64,000 nt of DNA, from assembly GCA_026014545.1 (NCBI GenBank), contig JAOZIH010000001.1:124001-188000 (forward strand). Direction: 5' to 3'. Of this stretch, positions 43,828 through 54,055 are shown piece by piece (position 1 is the first letter of the stretch; each line of letters opens with the position of its first letter). The notes beneath the pieces were generated by a model that did not search any database, had not been told where the DNA came from, and worked only from the letters and a program-made list of their open reading frames with translations. A program made the translations under genes and the position numbers. This DNA comes from Candidatus Bathyarchaeota archaeon (GTDB lineage: Archaea; Thermoproteota; Bathyarchaeia; Bathyarchaeales; Bathycorpusculaceae).

Positions 43828-44304
43828 ATGCAGCAGACATTCAAGTTGCGCAAATTCAAGCCAGACGACCTGCAAAGCGTAATGCAAATCAACCGCCTAT
43901 GCTTGCCAGAGAATTATACGGATTACTTCTTCATGGATCTGTATCAGCGGTTTCCTGAAACCTTCCTTGTCGCAGAAGAAAACGGGAAAATAATCGGCTA
44001 CATAATGTGCCGCATCGAAGTTGGCCTATCAAACCTCGGATTAGGAGGCTTAATACGGAAAGGACACGTAGTGTCGATTGCCGTTTTGCCTGAAGGCAGA
44101 CGCAAGGGCGTGGCGCAAGCGCTGATGACGGCGGCTATGGAGGGCATGCGCTACTATAAAGCGAAACAATGCTATTTAGAGGTTAGAGTGACTAATGTGG
44201 CGGGCATTTCACTTTACAAGAAGCTTGGATTTGAAATAAGCCGAATAATCGAAGGTTACTACTCAGACGGCGAAAACGCCTATTTAATGACAAAGAAACT
44301 ATAG
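43828..44304 (+). CDS. rimI: ribosomal-protein-alanine N-acetyltransferase family (archaeal RimI/Ard1)
   Basis: A GNAT N-terminal acetyltransferase of 158 residues. The acetyl-CoA loop is VLPEGRRKGVAQALMTAAM (R/Q-x-x-G-x-A), with the preceding strand HVVSIAV and following ECYLEVRVTN-like region CYLEVRVTNVAG. The N-terminal IRKFKPDDL-type start and overall length match the archaeal Ard1/RimI enzyme that acetylates the alpha-amino group of nascent proteins. AAGGCGA before the ATG. No operon. Confidence 0.9.
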   Translation: MQQTFKLRKFKPDDLQSVMQINRLCLPENYTDYFFMDLYQRFPETFLVAEENGKIIGYIMCRIEVGLSNLGLGGLIRKGHVVSIAVLPEGRRKGVAQALMTAAMEGMRYYKAKQCYLEVRVTNVAGISLYKKLGFEISRIIEGYYSDGENAYLMTKKL

Positions 44305-44462
44305 TTGCAGGCCAAAAGGAAACAACACTAAAATGCCTTAATTTATTGCTGCCCAATCTTCAGCCTAAAAAATGCGCAATTAATTCTATAACGTACACGC
44401 CTTTGTCTTCACTTCGGAACTTGCACGAAAGAAAAATATAGCTTAAAGTTGCCCTTAAGTAT

Positions 44463-45662
44463 ATGCCAGCCGACCCCGCCGTGTTCACACTTTTCCAAGT
44501 CGGGTTATTAATTGTCGTCGCCTCAATCTGCTCGGAACTATTTAGAAAAAGCAAGCTTCCAGGCGTAATCGGCGCCATCTTGGTCGGCCTTTTCATCGGC
44601 GGACCAGGCGGACTTGGGCTTATACGGGATGTCACGGTTATCAATTTACTTGCAAGCTTAGGCGCCATTCTAATACTTTTCACAACTGGCGTGCAGTTTG
44701 ACGCCTCATCCTTCTGGAAAGTAGGCAAAACAGCTTTTCTAATAACCACAATCGGAGTCATCCTATCCATTCTGCTAGGCTATGGCGTGGGTTTAGCATT
44801 GGGCTTCTCATGGCAAGCCGCCTTTCTTTTAGGAGCCGTTTTGGCGCCCAGTGGAACAAGCGTTGTAGCAGCAATACTCAGCTATGAGGGCATCGTTGAA
44901 ACAAAAATTGGCTCCACCTTGCTTACTGCAGTTATACTCGACGATATCGAAGGCATACTGATACTTACAATAGCCTTAAGCGCAATCGCTGAAGGCACCT
45001 TTTCCGCATCAAGCCTAATCAGCATCGCCGTTATCTCCTCATTGTTTATTTTAGTATCAATTTATATTGGCAGCAAAATCTTGCCCTTTGTGATAAAACG
45101 GCTACAGGGATTCGTCTCCGACGAGTTTCTCTTCATTATTCTTCTTGGTTTAGGCTTAATGCTGGCTTTTGCTGCAACCATGTTTGGCTTGGCTGCCATA
45201 ACAGGCGCTTTCATAATGGGCGCTATAATTCCCTATCCAAGAATTGGCGAAAAACTCGCAGAAAAAATCTCCATGATGAAAGAACTGTTCGCCGCCATAT
45301 TCTTCACAAGCATAGGCCTCGCAATCAGCCCAATAGGCATGGCGGCTGTCCTCCCAGTGGGCCTAATTATTCTTGGAACTGCTATTCTTGCACGATTAGT
45401 CGGCGGCTTAATCGGCGGCTACGCCGCGGGTTTTCGCGGCAAAACCTTATGGGCGATAACGGTTGGGCTTGCTGTGAGAGCGGAAATGTCATTCATAATC
45501 GCCTATGAAGGAGTAGCCATGGGAATAGTCGCTGCAGACTTCTTAACGCTAACAGCAATCGCGGTCATCGGCTCCATGATAATTGTTCTTCCACTTTTCT
45601 TAAAACTAATAAAAGATAATCAAGAACTAAAAGACCAGAAAGCAGAGTACATCCAGTATTAA
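44463..45662 (+). CDS. CPA2-family cation/proton antiporter (KefB/NapA-like)
   Basis: A protein of 399 residues with about 12 transmembrane helices and no C-terminal regulatory domain. The family hallmarks are present: a helix with GTSVVAAILSYEG and the paired acidic residues in AVILDDIEGILIL (DD of the ion-binding site, about residues 160-161). The N-terminal half has GAILVGLFIGGPGGLGL. It should exchange Na+ or K+ for H+. The lack of a TrkA-N or USP tail implies it is regulated differently from KefB/C. Confidence 0.88.
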   Translation: MPADPAVFTLFQVGLLIVVASICSELFRKSKLPGVIGAILVGLFIGGPGGLGLIRDVTVINLLASLGAILILFTTGVQFDASSFWKVGKTAFLITTIGVILSILLGYGVGLALGFSWQAAFLLGAVLAPSGTSVVAAILSYEGIVETKIGSTLLTAVILDDIEGILILTIALSAIAEGTFSASSLISIAVISSLFILVSIYIGSKILPFVIKRLQGFVSDEFLFIILLGLGLMLAFAATMFGLAAITGAFIMGAIIPYPRIGEKLAEKISMMKELFAAIFFTSIGLAISPIGMAAVLPVGLIILGTAILARLVGGLIGGYAAGFRGKTLWAITVGLAVRAEMSFIIAYEGVAMGIVAADFLTLTAIAVIGSMIIVLPLFLKLIKDNQELKDQKAEYIQY

Positions 45663-45793
45663 ACGCTTAGGCAATAACTTTTGAGAAGCGCTATTCGAGC
45701 ACACCACATCTGGATGGCAACTACATATTTTATAGGAGAAATCGTTATAGGCAGCGGCCAACACGCTAACGGTGAAGCGAGGGGCAAAAACAC

Positions 45794-46258
45794 ATGTCTC
45801 ATCGGATAGCATTAATGGGCCAGAAAAAGAGAATTGCGCTCATAGCACATGATAACAAGAAGGCAGATTTGCTTGAGTGGGTCAAGTTTAACAAGGGCAC
45901 CCTGCTTAAGCATGAGCTTTACGCTACAGGAACCACGGGTAAACTTTTAGAACAGGAGTTGGGGTCAAAAATCACCATTTTCGAAAGCGGCCCGTTAGGA
46001 GGCGACCAGCAAATAGGCGCACGCATAGCCGAAGGCACCATAGACTTTCTAATCTTCTTCTGGGATCCGCTGTCGCCGCTTCCGCATGACCCTGATGTTA
46101 AGGCGTTGCTGCGCATTGCTGTGGTTTGGAACATACCCATAGCATGTAACAGGGCATCCGCCGACTTTCTAATATCATCTCCGCTGATGAACCAGGAATA
46201 TCCACGAATTTTACCCGACTATGAAGGCTACAAGCGAAGATTCAAAAGCCAGATTTGA
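45794..46258 (+). CDS. mgsA: methylglyoxal synthase
   Basis: Converts dihydroxyacetone phosphate to methylglyoxal and phosphate. Residues match E. coli numbering: H19 in LIAHDNKK, D71 in [12 protein letters not shown]98 and D101 in [11 protein letters not shown]. Length 154 is typical. The start at ATG 45794 is backed by GAGGGG about 9 bases upstream. It ends overlapping the convergent rqcH by 17 bases. MgsA is not common in archaea, so transfer from bacteria is possible. Confidence 0.93.
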   Translation: MSHRIALMGQKKRIALIAHDNKKADLLEWVKFNKGTLLKHELYATGTTGKLLEQELGSKITIFESGPLGGDQQIGARIAEGTIDFLIFFWDPLSPLPHDPDVKALLRIAVVWNIPIACNRASADFLISSPLMNQEYPRILPDYEGYKRRFKSQI

Positions 46259-48299
46259 TTAATGCGCCTTTAGCGTAGGGCACAAACTCCCTGATCTGCT
46301 CAATCGAGACCTTGCCAATTTTTTCACGCTGCGCCTTCGGCAACTTGGTCATCAAAGCTTGTAGAACCTGCTTAAGAAATTCTTTTCCGGAAAAATCACC
46401 TGGTGCAATGATAACATAAGCTTTCGCTTGTGCCTTAATAGCGTCTAAGGGTCCGCCGATAAACCGGACGTCACTGTTGTCGTCAGCAACGCCTATGGCA
46501 ACTCGAAGTGGCACGCTCCGCATCCAGTTTCGCTTACCACTCACGGCAAAAGCTCCATGGGGCACGTACTCACCTGAAGGACCGCTCTTGCTTAGCTGGT
46601 CAGGCTTAACCCAATATACATCCACTGCCGCGGCGCCTTCACGCCAAGCCCGGGAAAACGCAGCCGCAAACTCGCTTGCCTCACGCAGCGCCGCCTCGCC
46701 TGGAACCTTGCCTTCGGTTTTAACCACGACGAATGGGGCGCCTGGGACATCAGCGTGGAACACGGCGTCGTCTGCGGCGGCGTATTTCTTGACGAGCACT
46801 TCGTTGCTCACGGCGTCTTTACCCGCTACGACCAAGAAGCCGTCAGAGGACCTGAACCAGCGGAACTTTTCATACCACTCTTTCCGCGTGGCTTTACGTT
46901 TAGCAAGCTCTTTTAGGGTTTCCTGCGGCTTAATGGCCTTAAGCATTTCAGCATCGCGAAGATTCTGCTCAAGCTCAGCTAATTTTTTGCGCGATTCCTC
47001 TAAAGCGGCTATGGCGCCGGCGGCCTTCTGCTTAGCCTTCTTTCCTCGCTCATAATACTCCGCCGCATTCTCAAACAGCGTTTTGCGCATGTTCAAACTG
47101 AATCTTAAGCCATCAATGCAGAGGGCAGCCGTAAGGTTACGCGCGTCAAAAGATTCAACGAATACCTCGGGGATTCTGCCCGCGGCTTTAGCAGCCAAAG
47201 CTTCCGCAATAAGCTCTTTAACGTCGCGACCTTCATTTTTCGCCTCCGTAAACTTCTCAAAAAGTTTTTGCAGCTCGTTTGAATGTGCATAAATCAAGTC
47301 GCCGATGCATCGGTCACGTTCCGCCGTAGCTTCAGCTTCATGTAAGGCTTGCTCTTGCTCGGCGATTATCCGTTTAAGCCGCTCCGTCTCCCGCCTTAGC
47401 TTCTCCATTTGAATGTCTGCTGCGGCCGCTTGCTCGGTTGCGGTGACTTTAAGGTAAAACTCGTCGAGCGCCTCGTTGAAACTGCTGTAAGCTTGAAACT
47501 TGTAAGCTTCATACTGCTTAAGCTTAAATGGTACAGCATCGATGTAGGTGCCATCTTCAGCTAAAACTATTATAGGCTCGGTTTTGGAGGCGGCAACAGC
47601 TGAAAGTAAATTTTGAAGAGCACCGTATATGGCTTCAAGTTCGGAAACTGCTAAGCCATTACAGCTTTTGGTTTTTTCAACATTCGCCCTAAGCAAGATT
47701 TCTTCTGCGTAGACGCCTCCGACGCCGAGAAAACGTGCCAGCGCCCTGACAACTTCCACATCACCAAAGCTTCTTATCGCTTGGGCAAGCTCGTCTTTTA
47801 CCACTTTAAACGGATTCTTACCGCTTGCAGGTGGAAACTGGAAAGGCTCGTTGCGGAGAATGTTGCGGTCGCGCATGCGCTTGAAAACGAGGGCTTGCAG
47901 TATCTCGCCTTTTTCGCCTATCAATATTATGTTGCCTTCGCCAAAAAGTTCCAGAACAAGCCGCATCAAACCGTCTTTGGTTCTGAAGTGGATTATGACG
48001 ATTCTTTCAAATTCATGCTGTTCCACATTGATTATCCATGCGCCGCGGAGATGTTTCCGCAATGCCATGCAGAAGGCTGGGGGAACTTGAGGCGGCTCAA
48101 AAACGTAAGAGGTTAAGTGCAACCTTTTACCCGCTTCGACAAGCAGGTGCAGCGGCTGCTGATCCGTTTTATGAAGCTTAAACAGCAATGTTTCTGCGTC
48201 AAACTGATATATGTTGTTAACTCGCGAGTTTATTATGACGTTTTTAAGCTCGTTAACTATAACTGCGACGTCGAAGCTTGAGAATTCCTTTTTACGCAA
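46242..48299 (-). CDS. rqcH: RqcH/NEMF/Tae2-family ribosome quality control protein
   Basis: About 685 residues. It binds stalled 50S-peptidyl-tRNA complexes and, in bacteria and eukaryotes, recruits tRNA-Ala or Thr for tailing. Layout: NFACT-N domain (1-~220, [20 protein letters not shown]), HhH-like part, a long coiled coil (about 290-470, Glu/Lys/Ala-rich) and the NFACT-R domain near 470-600 with [20 protein letters not shown] and [10 protein letters not shown]. The start at TTG 48299 has GGTGAG at a proper distance; 48308 is the alternative. Interestingly tRNA-Ala(CGC) is the only tRNA in the window. Confidence 0.9.
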   Translation of the reverse strand: MRKKEFSSFDVAVIVNELKNVIINSRVNNIYQFDAETLLFKLHKTDQQPLHLLVEAGKRLHLTSYVFEPPQVPPAFCMALRKHLRGAWIINVEQHEFERIVIIHFRTKDGLMRLVLELFGEGNIILIGEKGEILQALVFKRMRDRNILRNEPFQFPPASGKNPFKVVKDELAQAIRSFGDVEVVRALARFLGVGGVYAEEILLRANVEKTKSCNGLAVSELEAIYGALQNLLSAVAASKTEPIIVLAEDGTYIDAVPFKLKQYEAYKFQAYSSFNEALDEFYLKVTATEQAAAADIQMEKLRRETERLKRIIAEQEQALHEAEATAERDRCIGDLIYAHSNELQKLFEKFTEAKNEGRDVKELIAEALAAKAAGRIPEVFVESFDARNLTAALCIDGLRFSLNMRKTLFENAAEYYERGKKAKQKAAGAIAALEESRKKLAELEQNLRDAEMLKAIKPQETLKELAKRKATRKEWYEKFRWFRSSDGFLVVAGKDAVSNEVLVKKYAAADDAVFHADVPGAPFVVVKTEGKVPGEAALREASEFAAAFSRAWREGAAAVDVYWVKPDQLSKSGPSGEYVPHGAFAVSGKRNWMRSVPLRVAIGVADDNSDVRFIGGPLDAIKAQAKAYVIIAPGDFSGKEFLKQVLQALMTKLPKAQREKIGKVSIEQIREFVPYAKGALIKSGF

Positions 48300-48406
48300 A
48301 GAGTTCAACTCACCATAATCTGAAGTCTAAATGCGCGAACTACAAAATAAATTCGCTGATAAGAGATGCCCTCGAATTTGGTTGCGCATGAAAAAATGCG
48401 CGAGTG

Positions 48407-50104
48407 CTAATCCATTTTTGGCTCTATGGGCAAGGTTATTGTGAAGATTGTTCCCTTGTTTAGTTCGCTTTCCACAGAGATGGTGCCTCCATGCGCCTCG
48501 ACTATGCGCTTGCAGATGGATAACCCCAAGCCCATACCTCTTGCTTTCGTGGTAAAGAGCGGCTCGAAAATTCGATTAAGATGCTCTTCAGAGATGCCCA
48601 TGCCTGTGTCAGCGAAGACAAATTTTACTTCACCATTACTTTCTTCGCTGGTTATTGTTAGTTTTCCGCCGTTGGGCATGGCGTCAACGGCGTTTCTAAT
48701 CAGATTGATGAATACTCGTTTCATCTTGTCTACGTCAACCTTAATTTTTAGAGCGGCTTGTGTAGAGTCGATTAGCTTGATGTTTTTTGGAAAAGCAATA
48801 TGCGATAACGCTTCAGTAACCAATGACTTAGGCGTGGTTTCTCTTAGGTCCAGCCTAATTGTTGTGGAATATTCGAGCAAGTCGTTGATGATTTTGTTTG
48901 AGTATTGGACATCTTTTTCTATTACCTCAAGCATCTCGTGCCCTTTTTCATCCATAAGTGAACCGTATTTTCGCTTTAGATACTGCGCGGCGCCGGAAAT
49001 TCCAGTAAGTGGATTCCGTAAATCATGACCAACCATCGCAGCTAATGTTCTTATGGCTTTGATTCGTTCGTTCATCGTGTTATCTATTGCCTCTGCCAAA
49101 AGAGAAAGCTCATCTTTACCATTCCATGAAAGATGCTCAGAAAGATGCTCACTTTTTCCCAGCTGCTTTATGCTAGCAACAAGGCGTTCTATTCTGGACA
49201 GAAAGCCTCTTTCAATAATTAAAGTTGCGATGACAGCAATGAAAATTATGGAACTTGACAGAAATGCGACAAAGAAGAGTGTGCTATTCAAAGCTTGCTT
49301 ATAGAAGTCTCTTGGCGTGTCAACTCTCATTGTAAGTGCAAAGTTGCCATAGGCATCTTTTATCACAGCGTATCCTCCCATGTAGTCGGTGTTTATAGGC
49401 TGCGCAAAAACGGGTACATCTTCGAAGAATAAAGTGGAATGCAAGGATTGAAAGTCTATTTTTGTCGTTGAAGTATTGAAGGAGGTAATCGATAATGGAA
49501 GAAGCACCAAGTCCGCCAATTCTTTAATTGCCTCAGCATCGAGAAAACGGCCTATGATCAAGCCGCCTCGAATAGGGCCTTCGCGTTGGCTGGTTACTAT
49601 TGGGTGAGAAGCTATTAATAGAGGTGCTTCTTTCAAGTGGACTATTCCTGTTATGCTGCTCTCGGTGTCGGTGTGGTTCCATAGGAAGCCATTAACAGAA
49701 AGTAAATTCAAAAACTCTTGTGGAACAGGCATTTCACTTGATGCTGAAAGATTGAATGCTTTGCCATAGACGATTTGCCCATTAGAGTTTATGAAGATCA
49801 TTAGGTTAACTTCTAAATTGACAAAGGTTTCATCGACAAGATTGGATTCTTTGTATTTTTCGTTTGCATCCTGTATGAAGACATAAGTGTCATCCCATGC
49901 AGCCCAATCGCGTACCGTATTATCCAACTTGGACAGCCGATTTGCTAACGCGCTAAGGCCACGCTTAACATTCGATGCGGCTAACTGTTTTTCCATCGCC
50001 TCGAAATTGTCCAGCAGAATTAATTTTGCGCCAACAAGCATTACAACGATGAAAATTATTGGCGTAATTGTCATTGCAAACATTGTTTTCCTGCGCAGAT
50101 TCAT
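48407..50104 (-). CDS. sensor histidine kinase with CHASE4 domain
   Basis: A membrane-bound two-component sensor of 565 residues. Two transmembrane helices (about 10-27 and 275-297) enclose an extracellular CHASE4 domain with LDNTVRDWAAWDDTYVF. HAMP region about 300-345, then HisKA with the phosphorylated His in MVGHDLRNPLTG (about 365) and an HATPase domain with NAVDAMPNGG (N box), FADTGMGISEEH (G1) and TTKARGMGLGLSI (G2). The cognate response regulator is not encoded nearby; an orphan kinase. Confidence 0.92.
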   Translation of the reverse strand: MNLRRKTMFAMTITPIIFIVVMLVGAKLILLDNFEAMEKQLAASNVKRGLSALANRLSKLDNTVRDWAAWDDTYVFIQDANEKYKESNLVDETFVNLEVNLMIFINSNGQIVYGKAFNLSASSEMPVPQEFLNLLSVNGFLWNHTDTESSITGIVHLKEAPLLIASHPIVTSQREGPIRGGLIIGRFLDAEAIKELADLVLLPLSITSFNTSTTKIDFQSLHSTLFFEDVPVFAQPINTDYMGGYAVIKDAYGNFALTMRVDTPRDFYKQALNSTLFFVAFLSSSIIFIAVIATLIIERGFLSRIERLVASIKQLGKSEHLSEHLSWNGKDELSLLAEAIDNTMNERIKAIRTLAAMVGHDLRNPLTGISGAAQYLKRKYGSLMDEKGHEMLEVIEKDVQYSNKIINDLLEYSTTIRLDLRETTPKSLVTEALSHIAFPKNIKLIDSTQAALKIKVDVDKMKRVFINLIRNAVDAMPNGGKLTITSEESNGEVKFVFADTGMGISEEHLNRIFEPLFTTKARGMGLGLSICKRIVEAHGGTISVESELNKGTIFTITLPIEPKMD

Positions 50105-50316
50105 GATTAATTCGCCATACGCTACTCGTCATTTCACTTGGCTAAAGCATCCAAGTATTCAGAATTTCGTTATGAACTACTTTATAAAGCGTTTATGAAC
50201 AGTGGATAAATATTACAGCACATTGTACCGGGCATTACGTGGCAGAAACGATTTAATAAGATAGACAGCTTTTAATGTAGGTTCAAAAATATAGAGTCCG
50301 CGAGGTCGGGTGTTAC

Positions 50317-50607
50317 GTGAAACCACTAACGATAATCTACTGGAGTAGACTGGCTTTAGGCATAGTAGCCGCTGTAATCAGCGCGTTTGTAGCCACAATG
50401 CAAAACGCAACTTCATTAAGCGCCTTCATGAACGGCGTGACGATAGCGCTAATAGTCTACTTAACCACGTACTATGCGTTTAAAGCTAAATTTTACAATA
50501 AAGTGGAGAAGCAAACAAAAATCATGACGATGGGCATAGGAATATACTTCATGTCCTGGCTGGTTTTCTTTATATTAACCTACTCTATCATGAGCGGCCG
50601 ATTGTAG
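50317..50607 (+). CDS. small three-helix membrane protein (EMC6-like layout)
   Basis: A protein of 96 residues with three hydrophobic helices (about 9-27, 36-53 and 69-91) and a basic loop between the second and third. Size and helix pattern are like EMC6, a component of membrane insertases, but no signature residue confirms it. The start at 50317 is a GTG. Sits alone between the kinase and the radA operon. Confidence 0.55.
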   Translation: MKPLTIIYWSRLALGIVAAVISAFVATMQNATSLSAFMNGVTIALIVYLTTYYAFKAKFYNKVEKQTKIMTMGIGIYFMSWLVFFILTYSIMSGRL

Positions 50608-50619
50608 GCACTGGCAAGT

Positions 50620-51078
50620 TTATGCCTCTTTACCGTCTCGTAGAAAATTGGCGATCGTAGCTTGGTTCTTATCGCTCTTCAAAGTTTCAATTTTTACTTT
50701 CTCACTGCCAGCGCCGCCATTGCTCGGTGCACTTGAAATGTTCATTCGGCTTAGGATACGCATGCAGTCAGCCCAAGCGGAGAAGTAGCCGCGGTCAAAA
50801 TCGCCGTGAAGCCCGTTTCGCATGTGATCCAGAAATTCGCGCCTATATCTATGGAGGGCTTCCATGTCGCTTAAATCTAGCTTAGAAAAGAAAGCGTATG
50901 AGTCATCGTTGTTTTTCTTTGAAAGATACATGCCGTACAAGGCTCTGAAGTAGCCTCTGTTCCACTCAGTCTTCTGCATTTTTTGTTTAAGCCGCTCTAG
51001 CTCTCGCGCTGCTTCGGTGAATTGCCTATTAACCAGAAGCTGGAAGTACCTGGTGACTAAAGCTTGGGAGATGGGCAT
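50620..51078 (-). CDS. helical protein encoded downstream of radA
   Basis: A mostly helical protein of 152 residues with tetratricopeptide-like helices (FTEAARELERLKQK, YFRALYGMYLSK, YFSAWADCMRILSRM) and a low-complexity Gly/Ser/Asn stretch near 118-127. It starts two bases after the radA stop, thus in the same operon. No known family. A role in RadA function is possible by context only. Confidence 0.6.
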   Translation of the reverse strand: MPISQALVTRYFQLLVNRQFTEAARELERLKQKMQKTEWNRGYFRALYGMYLSKKNNDDSYAFFSKLDLSDMEALHRYRREFLDHMRNGLHGDFDRGYFSAWADCMRILSRMNISSAPSNGGAGSEKVKIETLKSDKNQATIANFLRDGKEA

Positions 51079-51080
51079 TT

Positions 51081-52112
51081 TTAATGATCACGGTGCTTGT
51101 TTGTTTTCTCCTCTTCTGAAACGTCCTCTATACCGTTTTCGGTTACTTTAAAGATTTCCTCGCCTTCAGGCAAATATGGACTTGACACCAGCCTTGCAAT
51201 GCGCACTGGACCTCGTGAGGCTCGCCGGAGGTAAAGGCGCGTGTGGCTTGTATGCCCAACAATGTGACCGCCGATGGGCGAGATGGCATCGCCGAAGAAC
51301 ACATCAGGTTTAGCCATAACCTGGTTAGTTACGACTGCTACGGCGTTGAAGGCTCTTGCTAAGCCGAGAAGTTTGTGCATGTGCTTGTTCAGCTTCTGCT
51401 GTCGGCTCGCCAGCATTTCCCGTCCAATATATTCGCTTCTGAAGTGCGCAGTTAAAGAGTCTATTATTATCAGTTTGATGTTGTTTGCTTTGATAACTTC
51501 GTCTGCGTTTTCCAGCAGAAACATCTGGTGATCTGAAGTGTATGCTTCAGCGTAGATAATGTTCTTAACTACTTGCTCAGGGTCAAGTCCCAGATGCTTT
51601 GCCATCTGCACAATACGTTCAAGTCTAAAAGTATTCTCCGTATCTACATACAACGCGCCGCCATTGAGCCCGCCGCGTTCTGGAGGTAACTGAACGTTTA
51701 CACATAACTGGTGGCAGATTTGGCTTTTTCCACTGCCATACTCGCCGTAGAATTCTGTTATAGTCTGTGTTTCTAAACCACCGTCTAGAATTCTATCCAA
51801 GGCTTTGCTGCCTGTGGTTAAACGCAAAACGTTCTGGCGCATTTTTAGAAGCTCGTCTGCGCGCACAAAAGAGAAGCCGATGGCGGAGCGCGCGGCTTCT
51901 ATCATCGCGAAAGCCTTTTTTTCACCGACGCCTATGGGCTCAAGTTCGCGGGCAGTAGCCATAGCCAGCGACTCAACTGTGTGATAGCCGAGGTCGCGCA
52001 GTTTTTGGGCGGTAGCAGGTCCAACACCTGGCAAATCCTCTATGAACTCGTACTTCTTTTTGGGTGGCGCTTCTCGGCTTTCGATGTTTTCTTCTTCTGA
52101 CATGCGGCTCAC
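51081..52112 (-). CDS. radA: DNA recombinase RadA
   Basis: Archaeal RecA/Rad51 homologue for strand exchange in recombination repair. An N-terminal helix-hairpin-helix domain (LPGVGPATAQKLRDLGYHTV, about 27-46), Walker A GEYGSGKSQ at 123-131, Walker B KLIIIDSLTAHFRSE and the loop with ISPIGGHIVGHTSHTRLYLR. 343 residues from the GTG at 52112; ATG 52103 is an alternative. A TATA box TTTTAAATA sits about 28 bases upstream of the GTG, consistent with a leaderless message. Confidence 0.95.
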   Translation of the reverse strand: MSRMSEEENIESREAPPKKKYEFIEDLPGVGPATAQKLRDLGYHTVESLAMATARELEPIGVGEKKAFAMIEAARSAIGFSFVRADELLKMRQNVLRLTTGSKALDRILDGGLETQTITEFYGEYGSGKSQICHQLCVNVQLPPERGGLNGGALYVDTENTFRLERIVQMAKHLGLDPEQVVKNIIYAEAYTSDHQMFLLENADEVIKANNIKLIIIDSLTAHFRSEYIGREMLASRQQKLNKHMHKLLGLARAFNAVAVVTNQVMAKPDVFFGDAISPIGGHIVGHTSHTRLYLRRASRGPVRIARLVSSPYLPEGEEIFKVTENGIEDVSEEEKTNKHRDH

Positions 52113-52329
52113 GTGTGGAAACAGTTGCAGAAAGCCATATTTAAAATGCGCGAAACATGTGCGCAGCTGATACTGGGAGAGGTTGGTTAAAGTGAAACTG
52201 GAGTTTCATGAGGCACGGCTGATCGCGGGAGTTTATGTTTGATTTCTGGTAATTACCTTAAATTCTGTTTTAACATTCTAAAAATTTATATTAACTCAGA
52301 CTTCATCCTGTTAAAGAGGCTAACCGCTA

Positions 52330-52698
52330 ATGCTAAAGAATTTTAGAGATAAAGTCGCCTTTTCAGGCATCACCGTCCTATTCATAGGTATAGCCCTTCT
52401 GATATTCACGTTCTTCAGCGCCTACGGCTTCCTAACAGAAAGCATCATGCCACTATCCGCAGAAGACCTCACGCAGACCTTCGGAGAAGCATTAGGGCCC
52501 TTAATCGCAGCGGCTATACACGTAATGTATCTGGGCGTCATGGGCTGGGTTGGTTCACTGATAACTATCCGAGGCGTTACGCTACTGATAAACGCGGCTA
52601 AGACCGAAGCTGCTACGCCAGCACCGCAAGCAACGCACGCATCTGAACAAAATAAGCAATCAGAGGCCCAATCCGAGAAAACAAAGCAGACTCAATAA
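52330..52698 (+). CDS. membrane protein with two helices and charged tail
   Basis: A protein of 122 residues with hydrophobic segments at about 11-37 and 60-88, then a Gln/Ala/Thr/Lys-rich hydrophilic tail of about 30 residues. No family recognised. It precedes two other membrane-protein genes on the same strand with a 34-base gap, likely one transcription unit (52330-53975). A TATA-like AAATTTATATT (about 52284-52294) lies upstream. Confidence 0.55.
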   Translation: MLKNFRDKVAFSGITVLFIGIALLIFTFFSAYGFLTESIMPLSAEDLTQTFGEALGPLIAAAIHVMYLGVMGWVGSLITIRGVTLLINAAKTEAATPAPQATHASEQNKQSEAQSEKTKQTQ

Positions 52699-52732
52699 GA
52701 ACTGCCAATAATCCATTAAAGAAGGGACATCG

Positions 52733-53521
52733 ATGAATGTGGCGATTCGCGCGTTAAGCTTAGCTACAACAATCTTTTGGATTCTTCTCATAGCCTTCAT
52801 TACCCTATCTGCATTTTCACTCAAAGATCTCAACTTTAGCCTAGATGAACCAAAATTCACTGTGACAGCAGAAGGTGAACTGCTTTTTTCTTTACCGCTG
52901 TCTATTGAAAATAGGGGATATTGCGACCTTAAAGATTTCCAGCTTGCAACCGTGTTTTCCGATGCTACAGGCAAAGTAATTTCTACGGCCAAATCTTCCG
53001 TTCCACTCATAGCGCACGGAGAAAGCGTAACGCTTGTGCACAATGCCACATTAAGCATGGACGACCTGCTTGAAAACGCAGGGCAGTACCTATTCAATGA
53101 CGCAAACCTCACCGCTCAAGTCGCGGCAGGCTTAACTTTCGCAGATTTCTTGCCCGCGCAGATTTCAACTAACTTCACGTTTCCATGGGGGGCGCCCTTA
53201 TACAACTTCGCTATCGATCAGCCAACCTTTGAGCCGTTTAACTCTACACATAGCCTTGTGGCCATGCCGATAAGTTTTGAAAATCACGCTGCCTTCGACC
53301 TTGAAGGCGCCATTCGAGTAATGCTCTTTGACAGCGCCGACTCGCTTATAGGCGAAAGCCAAACGCGTTTCCAAGCTCCAATGTACTCGCCCTACCGCGG
53401 AGATTTGACGTTTTACATTCCGTTAAACGCGGAATCTTCAGCTGCACAAAGAGGACACTGCGATGTTTACTTTTCCACGACACTTTTTGAGTACGGTCCC
53501 CTGGTGATTCCGTATGGTTGA
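52733..53521 (+). CDS. single-anchor exported beta-rich protein
   Basis: A protein of 262 residues with an N-terminal signal anchor (ATTIFWILLIAFITLSAFSL) and a tandem of two beta domains (about 35-135 and 150-260) each with IENRGYCDLKDF- and FENHAAFDLEGA-like starts; this looks like LEA-type or late-embryogenesis-like repeats (WHy domain). No catalytic motif. AGGGAC before ATG. Overlaps the next gene by 8 bases, hence co-translated with it. Confidence 0.6.
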   Translation: MNVAIRALSLATTIFWILLIAFITLSAFSLKDLNFSLDEPKFTVTAEGELLFSLPLSIENRGYCDLKDFQLATVFSDATGKVISTAKSSVPLIAHGESVTLVHNATLSMDDLLENAGQYLFNDANLTAQVAAGLTFADFLPAQISTNFTFPWGAPLYNFAIDQPTFEPFNSTHSLVAMPISFENHAAFDLEGAIRVMLFDSADSLIGESQTRFQAPMYSPYRGDLTFYIPLNAESSAAQRGHCDVYFSTTLFEYGPLVIPYG

Positions 53522-53975
53522 AGAGAAGAAAAGCAAAAACCTCATCAAAGACGTCTCATTCAGAATCGCAAAGGCCACGGTAAAAGCGATACTTGTTTAT
53601 CTAATCTATTTCCTTCTTGCGCCACTGTTGGCGCCGCTTTTCGAGCTTGTTCCAGGCATTATGGAATCCATCGAAGCATTCATTGCAATCTATATTGCGC
53701 TGATGATTATAGGCGATATCACGGCGCGCACAATTTTCGAGCATATCTTCCGAACAGCGAGAGCACTGTTCTTTATGGCTTACCTGCTTCTCTCGTTAGG
53801 CGACGGCGTAATCAGCACAAGCTACGAAAACTTTAGCTTAACCTTAGACTTAACAGCGTTTACCGCAATTGCTCTATCGCTTAGCCTTCTGAATGTGGCA
53901 GCGTCAATTCTACAAGCAATAAACTTCATGAGCGACAAGGCTGAAGCAGATAGCAATCTACAAACGCCTCGATGA
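53514..53975 (+). CDS. membrane protein, unknown function
   Basis: A protein of 153 residues with four hydrophobic segments, including LVYLIYFLLAPLLAPLF and IAIYIALMIIGDITA, and a basic N-terminus. Co-transcribed with the beta-rich exported protein (ATG overlaps its stop). No family assignment. Confidence 0.55.
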   Translation: MVEEKKSKNLIKDVSFRIAKATVKAILVYLIYFLLAPLLAPLFELVPGIMESIEAFIAIYIALMIIGDITARTIFEHIFRTARALFFMAYLLLSLGDGVISTSYENFSLTLDLTAFTAIALSLSLLNVAASILQAINFMSDKAEADSNLQTPR

Positions 53976-54055
53976 AACCCAAGGACACAGCGGTTCTGCA
54001 TTCACACGGCTTTCCAACTTTATATAAGGCGGGCTTATTCAGAAACCGCGTCTGA

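Noticed and set aside
46477-47055. Open frame of 192 codons antisense to rqcH, Ser/Ala-rich
   Set aside because: Composition is the mirror of the coiled-coil codons of RqcH; no start signals.
48426-49028. Open frame of 200 codons antisense to the histidine kinase
   Set aside because: The minus-strand HisKA/HATPase motifs are clear; the plus frame is a shadow.
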